Of a stretch of 64,000 nucleotides of DNA, positions 46,929 through 55,152 are shown one piece after another. Under the pieces are notes generated by a model. It saw nothing but the letters and a program-made list of their open reading frames with translations, searched no databases and was not told the DNA's origin. A program made the translations under genes and the position numbers. The stretch is from Engelhardtia mirabilis (lineage in GTDB: Bacteria > Planctomycetota > UBA1135 > GCA-002686595). Location: assembly GCA_007751255.1 (NCBI GenBank), contig CP036296.1, forward strand, positions 4,154,001-4,218,000, written 5' to 3'. Position 1 is the stretch's first letter; the number at the start of each line of letters is the position of its first letter.

Positions 46929-47283
46929 CGGAGTTGGGGGAAAAGCGTCTCTACAGGGATCGGCCCTGCCGCTCCCGGCCCCTGACCCGCTCCGCGGTTG
47001 CACGGCCCGATCCCCGGCCGCGAGACGAATTGGCGTGCAAGAAACCCGGACGCAACCTCCCAGGACCTGGGCCGTGTCGATCGAGCCTGACTCGAGGTCC
47101 GCCCCCTCGTCCGGCGACTCTGCCGGGGGCACCTCCCTACCGGCGATCCGCCTCGCCGGACCGACCCGAGTGCCCCTGGAGGCTGAAACGGCTCGAACTC
47201 GATCCGCGCGGACGCGGGTCGAGCTCGATCAGGTCCTCTCGACGCGTCGATACGCCGACGGTGAACTCAGGGGACGAGGGAAC
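46929..47283. other. Intergenic region upstream of the hybrid kinase gene
   Basis: These 355 bases lie between the propeller gene stop and the kinase start, both on the minus strand. They must hold the kinase promoter, but I see no clear -35/-10 pair. Near the propeller end is a repeated TGA-containing decamer. The open frame of the kinase extends through this part but reads as Arg/Ser-rich, non-native sequence. Confidence 0.5.
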
Positions 47284-47286
47284 TCA
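47267..47286 (-). repeat. Repeated stop-codon decamer at the propeller gene end
   Basis: On the coding strand CCCTGAGTTC occurs twice with a 17-base period. The first copy carries the stop TGA (47284-47286) and the second a further TGA (47267-47269) in another frame. Confidence 0.55.
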
Positions 47287-50028
47287 GGGAACCAGGGTCA
47301 GGCCCACCGCGTTGCTGGCGAACGTCACCGTTCCGAAGAAGGCGTCGGCCGCCACGAAGGCGTGGATCACCGACACTCCGGCCAGGGCCGGGTCGGTGCC
47401 GGGGGGCAGGGCGATCGAGGCGCTCCCCTCGCCGAGTCCATCGAGCAGGCCGAAGGTGCCGACGAAGGGCGCGCTGCCCGCCAGGTCGAGGGTGAACAGC
47501 AGGTAGGCGTCCAGGTTGAGCGGGATCGTCACGCCGTCGAGCACCAGGCCGGGGCTCGATCCGCTGGCCGAGCCCAGCACGAGGTAGAGCTGCCCCGCCG
47601 CCCCCGCGCCCGCATCGAGGCACAGCGACTGCACGCCGCCGGCGCTGACCGAGATCGAGTCCACGTCCACCGTCAGGGCCTGGCCGGTGCGGGCGAAGCC
47701 CAGGCCGTCGCCCCGCGGCGCGGGCACCAGCAGCACGTCGGCCGACGGCGTCGCCGCAAGGCCAGCCGGTGCCCAGCCGTTGTCGAGGCTGTGCACGATC
47801 GAGAGGCTGGCCGTGTCGACCACGTGCAGCTCGCCGGTCTCGTCGATCGAGAAGACTGAGCCGCCGATCGTGGCGGACCAGCCCCCGGTCACCACGTAGA
47901 GGTTGGCCTCGGAGGGGTCGAGCACCAGCCCGACGGGGTTGTCGGGCAGGGCCACCTCACCAGTCTTGAGACCCGAGGGCACGTCGACCACGCCGATCGA
48001 GTCGTCCAGGTATTCGAGCACCCAGACGGTCTTGCCGTCCGCGCTGACCTCCATCTCGTAGGGCCACTGCCCCACCGCGATGGTGGCCACCACCGTCGTC
48101 GTGCCCCCCACCACCCGCACGCGGGTCAGCTCGTCCGAGTCGCGGCAGGCCACGAACACGAAGCCGCTGTTCGCGGCCCAGGCCGCGCGCACCGGAAAGC
48201 TGCCCGTGGGCTCGTCGCCGAGCACCGTCCAGGTGGCCGTGTCGATCAGGGTGACGGAGTCGCTGAAGCTCCCGCACACGGCCAGGGTCGCGCCATTGGG
48301 CGACAGGCTGATCCCGCTCGACTGGGTGTACGGGAAGCTGATAGAGCCCATGTCGCCAGTGGCGAGCTTGGCCCCCGCCGTGGTCAGCGTGTTCAGGTCG
48401 ATGCGCCAGACCCCGTCGCCGCCGGAGACCACCGCCACGTAGGCGTACTGGCCGTCGGGCGAGATCTCGACCTCACTGCCGCGGGTGGAGATCGCAACGT
48501 TCGTCACGGCCAGGGTCGCGAGATCGATCACCGAGGCGAAGGTCGAGTCCAGGTTGGCGACCACGGCCTTGGAGCCGTCGGGCGTCACCGCCACGCCGCT
48601 GGGCCGGTTGCCCACCTGCACCACGCCCAGGAGCGTTCCCGTCGGCACGTCCCAGACCGAGGCCGTGTCCATCAGGATGTTGGTGGTCACCGCGCGCTGG
48701 CCGTCGAGGCTGACCGCCACGCGACGGGTCGAGTCGGCCTCGAGGCCCTGGCCCGTGTTGCCCGCGAGCAGCAGCGAGCCCGCGGCGCCTGCCGTGTCGA
48801 CCACGAGCCTGTCTTCGCCGAAGGTCGTCGCGACCATGACGGCCGTGCTCGAGGTCGGCGACACGGCGCCGAAGGCCGCGCTGACCTGATTGTTCAGATC
48901 CTTGATCTTGGAGCTAGTGGCGTACTCGAGCAGACTGCCGAAGAAGCCCACGCCGAGCACGTACTGCCCGTCCGCGGTGGTCAGCAATTGATTGACCGAG
49001 GCCGTGTTCAGGTTGGCGCCCACCGCATTCGTGGCCAGGTCGACCATCACCACCGCGTTCTGCACCGCCACGGCGGCCTTCGCGCCGGTGGGCTCGACGG
49101 CGACGGGCTCGCGCACGCTCTGGCCGATGGCGATGTCCTTGACGATCGTGGCCGAGGCCACGTCGAGCAGGGTGATCGACTGGGAAGTGCCCGTGTTGGT
49201 GATCACCGCCAGGGCGCCGTCGGGGGTCACGGCGATGCCGCGCGGCCCGTCAGAAGCCGCCAGGGTCGTGACCGCGCCGGTGGTCACATCGACCACCTCG
49301 ATCTCGTCGGCGTAGTAGTCCGGGTGGATCGCCGTGTTGCCGGCCAAGCGCAGCTGGTCGAGTCCCAGGGAGATGGCGCCGGGCTCCGGCGCGAAGGAGA
49401 GGGTCGAGGCGAAGCCCATGCCGCCGATGCGTCGCAGCTCGAGGCCGGTCGTCATGTCGAACACGACCAGCTCTTGGGTGCCCATGGCGCCGACCACCGC
49501 CAGGGCGGAGTCGTGGGTGATCCGCACCACCGCGGGCAGGTCCACGCCGCCGGTGACGGCGTACTCGGCTCCGCTGGCCAGGTCCACGAAGCTGACCGTG
49601 CCCTCGAACACGTTGGCGACGACGGCCCGCGTTCCGTCGGCGGCCACGGCCACGTCCTGGGGCGAGCCGCTGATCGGCAGCTCGCGCAGGAAGGCGCCGC
49701 TGACGGCGTCGAACTCGGTCAGGTTGGCCGAGTCCCGGTGCGCGATCAGGTAGCGCGAACCGTCGGGCGTGAAGGCGATGGCACTGGGTGCGTCGCCCTC
49801 GACTTGATCGGCGTTCTGCACGAGCTGCTGCGCGATCCCGCTGCACAGGCCGCCCAAGGCCGACGTGGGCTGGGCGCCGGCGTGGCCCAGATTCGCGAGA
49901 TCGACCTGCGCCAACTCGAGGCTGAGCAGGATCGGATCTCCGTCGGGGTCGTCGCCCGCGCTGGAGGCGAGGGGCGTCGTGATCTGCGGCAGGGTGGCGA
50001 GGAGCAGGATCAGGCTGGGCGTCGGCAT
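47284..50028 (-). CDS. Secreted YncE-type beta-propeller protein
   Basis: The 914-residue protein has a short signal peptide (MPTPSLILLLATLPQI) and about 14 propeller blades of the YncE/surface-layer kind. They carry recurring elements such as DVAVAADGTRAVVANVFEG, GIAVTPDGALAVITNTGT and GVAVTPDGSKAVVANLDST. From about residue 790 a distinct C-terminal domain follows (LYLVLGSASGSSPGLVLDGV to ASNAVGLTLVP). This domain type recurs in exported propeller proteins of the phylum and also appears, in divergent form, in the PQQ-like protein at 51-52.6 kb. No catalytic motif is seen; a surface binding role is likely. Confidence 0.85.
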   Translation of the reverse strand: MPTPSLILLLATLPQITTPLASSAGDDPDGDPILLSLELAQVDLANLGHAGAQPTSALGGLCSGIAQQLVQNADQVEGDAPSAIAFTPDGSRYLIAHRDSANLTEFDAVSGAFLRELPISGSPQDVAVAADGTRAVVANVFEGTVSFVDLASGAEYAVTGGVDLPAVVRITHDSALAVVGAMGTQELVVFDMTTGLELRRIGGMGFASTLSFAPEPGAISLGLDQLRLAGNTAIHPDYYADEIEVVDVTTGAVTTLAASDGPRGIAVTPDGALAVITNTGTSQSITLLDVASATIVKDIAIGQSVREPVAVEPTGAKAAVAVQNAVVMVDLATNAVGANLNTASVNQLLTTADGQYVLGVGFFGSLLEYATSSKIKDLNNQVSAAFGAVSPTSSTAVMVATTFGEDRLVVDTAGAAGSLLLAGNTGQGLEADSTRRVAVSLDGQRAVTTNILMDTASVWDVPTGTLLGVVQVGNRPSGVAVTPDGSKAVVANLDSTFASVIDLATLAVTNVAISTRGSEVEISPDGQYAYVAVVSGGDGVWRIDLNTLTTAGAKLATGDMGSISFPYTQSSGISLSPNGATLAVCGSFSDSVTLIDTATWTVLGDEPTGSFPVRAAWAANSGFVFVACRDSDELTRVRVVGGTTTVVATIAVGQWPYEMEVSADGKTVWVLEYLDDSIGVVDVPSGLKTGEVALPDNPVGLVLDPSEANLYVVTGGWSATIGGSVFSIDETGELHVVDTASLSIVHSLDNGWAPAGLAATPSADVLLVPAPRGDGLGFARTGQALTVDVDSISVSAGGVQSLCLDAGAGAAGQLYLVLGSASGSSPGLVLDGVTIPLNLDAYLLFTLDLAGSAPFVGTFGLLDGLGEGSASIALPPGTDPALAGVSVIHAFVAADAFFGTVTFASNAVGLTLVP

Positions 50029-50203
50029 GGGGTGGACGTCGCGGGACTGTGGACGGTTCAGGTCGGCGGCGCCGATCGAAGGGGCGGCGCGAGGTCCCGA
50101 GGTTAGCCCCTCGGCCCGAGATAGGGGGCTCTACCGCGAGGCCTGCGCTGAGCAGACGCCGGGCCGTGGCCCGTCCGCCGCCGATCCGTGGACCACAAGC
50201 GAT

Positions 50204-50839
50204 TCAGTCCGCGGAACTCGGCCGCGCGGTCTTGGAACGCCATCCGATAGCCACGCCCGCGACGGAGGCCCCGATGAAGTTGAAGACGAGATCCCAGGCC
50301 GTGTTCTCGTAGCCACCCACGCCTGTCTCCGGCAGGGCCAGGACCGCCATGAACTCGACGATCTCGTTGGCCGCTCCCAGCCCCATGCCGCCGAGCGCAC
50401 ACAGCAGCAAGAGCCCGAAGCTCGGCCGCGGATCCGCCAGGCGCGCGCGCAGCCCCTGCCAGCACAACCAGGTACACAGGCCGAAGCCGAGGGCGTGGAC
50501 GAGCTGGTCGTAGCGCAAGAGGCCGGGGACCAGCCACAGCCCGTAGAGCACTTCGTCGCCTCCATCCGCAAGCCCCAGGTCGGCCAGCCGCAGCAGCCCC
50601 CCACCCAGGTGCATCGCACCCCAGGCCACGAGCCCCCAAACAGCCCCGGGGTGCAGGCCGACGCGTCGATGCAGGGCCAGGACGCCCGCGCCGATCACGA
50701 CCAGCACGGCCACGTACATCAGGAACTCGCTGTTGTCCCGCATCCAAGCGTAGGGCGCGGCGATCAAGACGTAGCCGGCGGCCACCGCGAGGGCGGCTCG
50801 GTCGCTGGTGGTCAAGGGATGGGTCGGTGCGGCAGCCAT
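50204..50839 (-). CDS. YjdF/DUF2238-like membrane protein
   Basis: The 211-residue protein has about six transmembrane helices. Its conserved polar spots match the YjdF (DUF2238) pattern: RYDQLVHALGFG, LGAANEIVEFMAV and AWDLVFNFIGASVAGVAIGW. The function of the family is unknown. I use ATG 50839; the longer open frame reaching 52588 is a shadow of the PQQ-like gene. It is divergent from that gene with 153 bases between the starts. Confidence 0.75.
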   Translation of the reverse strand: MAAAPTHPLTTSDRAALAVAAGYVLIAAPYAWMRDNSEFLMYVAVLVVIGAGVLALHRRVGLHPGAVWGLVAWGAMHLGGGLLRLADLGLADGGDEVLYGLWLVPGLLRYDQLVHALGFGLCTWLCWQGLRARLADPRPSFGLLLLCALGGMGLGAANEIVEFMAVLALPETGVGGYENTAWDLVFNFIGASVAGVAIGWRSKTARPSSAD

Positions 50840-50992
50840 GCCCCCGGTTGTAGCGGCCCGGCCGGTGCGGGGCACGCAAGCCGGTCCTGCCCGGCTCGAC
50901 GAAGGCGGGACACCGGGCCCGCGTCCGGGGCCCCCGCTTCGGACTTCCAAGACTAGGATCGGAATCTCCCCGCCATCGCCCCCACTGCACCC

Positions 50993-52624
50993 ATGCTCCG
51001 CACTCTCCTCACGCTGCTCGCCGCCTCGACGCTGCTGACCGCCCCCGCACCGGCCCAGTCCGACTGGACCAATTATGGCGGCGGTCCCGGCCGCAACGGG
51101 CTCACCGATCGGTTCGGGCCGACGTCGTCCAGCGAGCTGTGGAGCAACGGGGCGGACTTCTCCGTGATCGCATGGCATCCCTTCCTGTGGCAAGAGCTGG
51201 TGATCACGGTGCGCGAGGCCGGCTTTCCAGGCGCCCAGGCCAACGACGCCATCGTGGCCTACCACCGCGAGACGGGGCTCGAGGTTTGGCGCACGACCCT
51301 GCCCTACGGCGGTGACTCGGGCGCCGAGTGGATCGCCTGGATCGGCGGCGTGGCCGACGGGCGCGTGATCGCCTCGCGCTCCGACAACGGACGCAAGCTG
51401 CCCCTGCAAGCCCTGGACGCGAGCACCGGTGCGCCCCTGTGGACGTCGCAGATCGCGACCTTCGCCTGGGCCCACGACGGCCTCGTGTTCCTGGACGACG
51501 GCGACTTCATCGTCGGCGACCGCGAGAGCCTCACGCGCGTCGACGGCTCTGACGGCACGACGGTGTGGAGCATCGCGCGGAGCTGCTCGGTCAGCGGCAA
51601 CTGCGGAGCGGCGCGCTTCGCGGACGCGGTCTACATCGACGAGGCCGCGCCTGGCGGCCAGGTGCTCACGCGCGTGGATGCGAACACCGGGGCCAGGCTG
51701 TATTCCTCGCCGGCGATGCCGGGCTTCACCTGCCAGAACCAACCCTTCCTCTCGCCGGACGGCCAGGTCGTCTACTACGCGCGCAGCCAGAACAACCCGA
51801 CCACGGACTTCCTCTACGCCTTCCACGACGACGGCACGCAGTTCACCGAGGTTTGGAACCGACCGATCCGCTGGACCACGCGCCACGAGCACGGGGTCGC
51901 GGCGGACGGCTCGATCTACACCTTCCTGCCCGGCGACGAGTTCGTGCGGTTGGACCCGGCGACCGGGAATGTGCTGAACACCGCGGGGATCCTGGCGCCG
52001 ATCGGAACGAACCTCTCGCCCCAGACCGCGGTCGACGCCGCCGGTCGCGTCTACGTCAGCAACGGCTGGGCCAGCAGCCCGGCGAGTGATGGCCGCGTGT
52101 GGGCCTTCGGGCCAGACCTGGGCGCGCCGCTGTTCACCCTGTTCCTCGATCGCCAGAACGCCGGGGGTCCGGCCATCGGCGGCCAGGGCGAGCTGGTCAT
52201 CGCCGACCGCAGCGCCGTGCGGGTGTTGCGTCTGCCCGGGCCCCAGGCCTCGGCCACGCCGCGTTTCGGCAGCGGCGTGAACCCGGTCGCCTTCGACGCC
52301 GTGAACCCGCCCGAGGTCTACGGCGAGTTCGAGGCCCAGGTGGCGGTCGACGCGAGCACGGCCCTGACGGTGGTGCTGGTCTCGATCGCGCCCCTCGCGG
52401 TGCCGATCCCCTTCGAGGGCGGGGAGCTGTTGGTCGCCCTGCCCTCGCCCTTCCCGATCCAGTCCGAGCCGCTCAGCTCGGGCGGGCTGCACGCTCTCGC
52501 GATCCCCGGCGATCCGGCCCTGCTGGGAGCCTTTCTGACCAGCCAGGGCGCGCGGGTGCAATTGAACGGCCCCGTGCCGAGCCTTCAACTCGGGAACGCT
52601 CTGGATCTGATCCTGGGCTTCTGA
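50993..52624 (+). CDS. Secreted PQQ-like beta-propeller protein
   Basis: The 543-residue protein has a signal peptide (LLTLLAASTLLTAPAPAQ) and propeller blades of the PQQ-binding-like kind, with GRNGLTDRFGPTSSSELWSN, YHRETGLEVWRTTLPYGGD and ALDASTGAPLWTSQIATF. The last 120 residues form a separate domain ending SLQLGNALDLILGF. This resembles the C-terminal domain of the YncE-type propeller at 47-50 kb. The protein is exported; no enzyme motif is seen. A 10-bp hairpin follows the stop. Confidence 0.85.
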   Translation: MLRTLLTLLAASTLLTAPAPAQSDWTNYGGGPGRNGLTDRFGPTSSSELWSNGADFSVIAWHPFLWQELVITVREAGFPGAQANDAIVAYHRETGLEVWRTTLPYGGDSGAEWIAWIGGVADGRVIASRSDNGRKLPLQALDASTGAPLWTSQIATFAWAHDGLVFLDDGDFIVGDRESLTRVDGSDGTTVWSIARSCSVSGNCGAARFADAVYIDEAAPGGQVLTRVDANTGARLYSSPAMPGFTCQNQPFLSPDGQVVYYARSQNNPTTDFLYAFHDDGTQFTEVWNRPIRWTTRHEHGVAADGSIYTFLPGDEFVRLDPATGNVLNTAGILAPIGTNLSPQTAVDAAGRVYVSNGWASSPASDGRVWAFGPDLGAPLFTLFLDRQNAGGPAIGGQGELVIADRSAVRVLRLPGPQASATPRFGSGVNPVAFDAVNPPEVYGEFEAQVAVDASTALTVVLVSIAPLAVPIPFEGGELLVALPSPFPIQSEPLSSGGLHALAIPGDPALLGAFLTSQGARVQLNGPVPSLQLGNALDLILGF

Positions 52625-52635
52625 TTCCGGGCGGT

Positions 52636-52661
52636 CGACGGGCGTCGCGGCACGCCCGTCG
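52636..52661. terminator. Hairpin between convergent genes
   Basis: CGACGGGCGT (52636-52645) pairs perfectly with ACGCCCGTCG (52652-52661) around a 6-base loop, 12 bases after the PQQ-like gene stop. It lies between two convergent genes and could act in both directions. Confidence 0.6.
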
Positions 52662-52699
52662 CCGCGGCGGTGGATCGCCTCGCGCGCCGTGTGGTTCCG

Positions 52700-53110
52700 T
52701 CAGCTTCGACCGTGCGCGGGCAACGATCGATCGCCCTCGTCATCCGATGCCGGCGAGCCCCCCGACCGCTGTTCGATCTGTGCTCGCAGCGACCGCGCGA
52801 AGTGCAAACCGGCGGCCTGCCACCCCACCAACGCGACGAAGATCAAGGGCAACAGGACCCCACTGATCCGCCCCACGACCACCAGCCAGTCGGGATAGTG
52901 ATCCAGATGGCTGCCCGTGAGGGTGAGGCCGAGCAAGACGAGGTTCACGCACAGGATGAGGGTCAGCAGGGCCATGCGCCGGCCCCCGCTGGCGATCACC
53001 TCGTCGATGGCCTCTGACTCGCGCCCCTCGGCGCGCAGGGCCTTGGCGCGCCAGGTGGTGCCCTGCCCGCCACAGGCCCGGGCGACGGCTTCAAAGGTCG
53101 GGTCGTCCAT
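52700..53110 (-). CDS. Small hypothetical membrane protein
   Basis: The 136-residue protein begins MDDPTFEAVARACGGQGTTW and has two transmembrane helices (MALLTLILCVNLVLLGLTL and VVVGRISGVLLPLIFVALV), with a short soluble tail. I do not recognise a family. I place the start at ATG 53110; the frame extends 55 codons upstream to 53275, but that part has no protein-like features. Confidence 0.65.
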   Translation of the reverse strand: MDDPTFEAVARACGGQGTTWRAKALRAEGRESEAIDEVIASGGRRMALLTLILCVNLVLLGLTLTGSHLDHYPDWLVVVGRISGVLLPLIFVALVGWQAAGLHFARSLRAQIEQRSGGSPASDDEGDRSLPAHGRS

Positions 53111-53326
53111 GCAGAGAGTGTGCCCGACGACCCCTGAGACCGCCACACTCGAGCCCAGCACGAGTTCCTGTCGCCCGCCAGGGGATCTGCACCCCCTCGG
53201 GAAGTTCGCGTCGGACCCCGGAGCCACGCTCACAAAGCCAGCCAAAGCTGCCGTCCGAGGGTGCTCTCGCATCAACTAGCTCTGCCCCGCCGAATCGCTC
53301 TTCGCTCGAGGACACTGTCGGCGCGC

Positions 53327-53469
53327 CCGGGAGGGCGTAGGCGTTCGTACGGTGCCAGGCACAAAACCGCCGCCTACCGCAGAGACCGCGGCCGCCGTTG
53401 GCGGCCGCGGGCTCTGCGGTAGGCGGCGGTTTTGTGCCTGGCACCGTACGAACGCCTACGCCCTCCCGG
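53327..53469. repeat. 143-bp near-perfect inverted repeat (giant hairpin)
   Basis: The left arm (53327-53384) and right arm (53412-53469) are perfect 58-bp inverted copies. Inside them, after a single A/G mismatch, 53386-53396 pairs perfectly with 53400-53410 around a GTT loop. The result is one stem of 70 positions with one mismatch. The arms contain GGTGCCAGGCAC-type sequence as seen in REP-like elements. No open transposase frame lies inside or beside it. It sits in the 504-base gap (53111-53614) upstream of modA, which otherwise holds nothing recognisable. Confidence 0.97.
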
Positions 53470-53614
53470 TTCGAGGTCGGAGCGCTGCGCCTTGCCCGTC
53501 GCTGGTAGATCACCTAGAAACCTGGCATGGGTGAGCTCGAATGCGACTGGCCGCGCGCAACCAGGATCGTCGGGCGGGGCGCCGAGCTCTCCAGCGCCTG
53601 ATCGCACCTCGTCG

Positions 53615-54361
53615 ATGAGCCTGCCCACTCCCCTCGTACTGCTGCTCGCCCTGGTTGCCGCCTCCTGCGCCCGGGGCACGGCGGCAGACCACACCACCGT
53701 CGTCTTCGCCTCGGCATCGCTGGCCGCGCCGTTCGACGAGCTGGCCCGCGCCTTCGAGCGCGCGCAACCCGGCCACGAGGTCCGACTCAACACCGCCGGC
53801 ACGCCGCAGCTCGTGCTGCAGGCTCGCGAGGGCGCACGGGTCGACGTCTTCGCCTCGGCCGATGCCCAGAGCCTCGTCAGCCTGCTCGGACCGCACGACG
53901 ACGAGATCGATCCGATCGACTTCGCCCTGAACCGCATGGCGATCGCGGTTGCTGCTGGCAATCCCCGCGGGATCAAGGGGCTTTCGGACCTCGAGCGCGA
54001 CGACCTGCTGGTGGCCCTGTGCGGTCCGGCCGTTCCCGCGGGGCGCTACGCGCGGAGCCTGCTCGAGGCCGCCGCGGTGCAGGTTCGCTCCTCCTCCGAC
54101 GAGCCCAGTGTGCGCGCACTCGTGTCCAAGGTCGCCCTGGGTGAGTTGGACGCGGGCCTGGTCTACGCCAGCGACCTGGTCGGGACCGACGCAGCGGTCG
54201 AGGCGGTGACGATCCCGACGCCACAGAACGTCGTCGCGCGCTATCCGGTGGCGATCCTGGCCCGGGGCGAGCGCGAGGGGCGCGCCCGAGCCTTCGTGGA
54301 CTTCCTGCTGTCGGAGGCGGGCGGCGCGATCCTCACGGCCCACGGCTTCGAGTTGCCGTGA
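53615..54361 (+). CDS. modA: Molybdate ABC transporter substrate-binding protein
   Basis: ModA captures molybdate (or tungstate) outside the membrane and hands it to ModB. The 248-residue product has a lipoprotein signal with VAASC (Cys18), then the family's TVVFASASLAAPFDELARAF, NTAGTPQLVLQ, DVFASAD, and a C-terminal FVDFLLSEAGGAIL. The start is ATG 53615. The stop overlaps the modB start by one base. The frame is open upstream into the giant hairpin, but only the part from 53615 looks like ModA. Confidence 0.93.
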   Translation: MSLPTPLVLLLALVAASCARGTAADHTTVVFASASLAAPFDELARAFERAQPGHEVRLNTAGTPQLVLQAREGARVDVFASADAQSLVSLLGPHDDEIDPIDFALNRMAIAVAAGNPRGIKGLSDLERDDLLVALCGPAVPAGRYARSLLEAAAVQVRSSSDEPSVRALVSKVALGELDAGLVYASDLVGTDAAVEAVTIPTPQNVVARYPVAILARGEREGRARAFVDFLLSEAGGAILTAHGFELP

Positions 54362-55152
54362 TGGACGCCCGCCGTCCCTCCGCGCGCTCGCTGCTGCTGG
54401 TCCCCGTGGGCCTGGCGGTGGCACTCTTGGCGCTCCCGCTGGTCGGCCTTCTGGCTCGTGCCCCCTGGAGCCGGCTCGCGGACAGGCTCGCGAGCGGCGC
54501 GGTGCTCGACGCCCTGCGCCTGTCGATCCTCAGCTCGACGGGCGCGGCCCTGGCCAGCCTGGTGCTCGGCCTGCCCCTCGCCCTGTGGCTCTCCCAGGGT
54601 CGCTCGCCCTGGCGCACGACCGTGCGCCTCTTGGTAGTCCTGCCGATGGTGCTGCCGCCGGTGGTCGGCGGCGTGGCGCTGCTGCTCGCCTTCGGGCGGG
54701 CCGGCGTCATCGGTGCGCCCTTGGAGCGGGTCTTCGGCCTCAGCTTGCCTTTCAGCGGAGCCGGGGTCGTCCTCGCGGCGACTTGGGTCTCCCTGCCGTT
54801 CTTCGTGCTGTCGGCCGAGGCCGGCTTGCGCGCCTTCGACCCGCGCTTCGCAGCCGCCGCCGCATCGCTCGGCGCTGGACCGTGGCGCACCTTCCGCACG
54901 GTCACCCTGCCGATGATCGCGCCGTCCCTGCGCGCCGGGCTGCTCTTGGCCTGGGCCCGCGCCCTGGGCGAGTTCGGTGCCACGATCACCTTCGCCGGCA
55001 ACCTGGAGGGCACCACGCGCACCCTGCCCCTGGCGGTCTACACCGCCCTGGAAACCGCGCCGGAAGCGGCGATCGCCCTGAGCCTGTTGTTGGTGGCGAT
55101 CTCGGCCCTGGTGCTGTTCCTGCTCCGCGATCGTTGGTTCCCCGTCGGATGA
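54361..55152 (+). CDS. modB: Molybdate ABC transporter permease
   Basis: The 263-residue membrane protein has about six helices and the permease coupling motif near LRAFDPRFAAAAASLGAGPW (the EAA loop), followed by ARALGEFGATITFAGNLEG, which is diagnostic for ModB. It forms the channel for molybdate import. GTG 54358 and ATG 54361 are alternative starts. The stop overlaps the modC ATG as ATGA, so modABC is one translationally coupled operon. Confidence 0.95.
   Translation: MDARRPSARSLLLVPVGLAVALLALPLVGLLARAPWSRLADRLASGAVLDALRLSILSSTGAALASLVLGLPLALWLSQGRSPWRTTVRLLVVLPMVLPPVVGGVALLLAFGRAGVIGAPLERVFGLSLPFSGAGVVLAATWVSLPFFVLSAEAGLRAFDPRFAAAAASLGAGPWRTFRTVTLPMIAPSLRAGLLLAWARALGEFGATITFAGNLEGTTRTLPLAVYTALETAPEAAIALSLLLVAISALVLFLLRDRWFPVG

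Noticed and set aside
50840-52588. N-terminal extension of the YjdF-like frame
   Set aside because: It is antisense to the PQQ-like gene and has no protein-like pattern.
53327-53469. Insertion sequence with terminal inverted repeats
   Set aside because: Only 27 bases separate the arms, so no transposase can fit. A palindromic repeat or MITE-like unit is the only mobile reading left.
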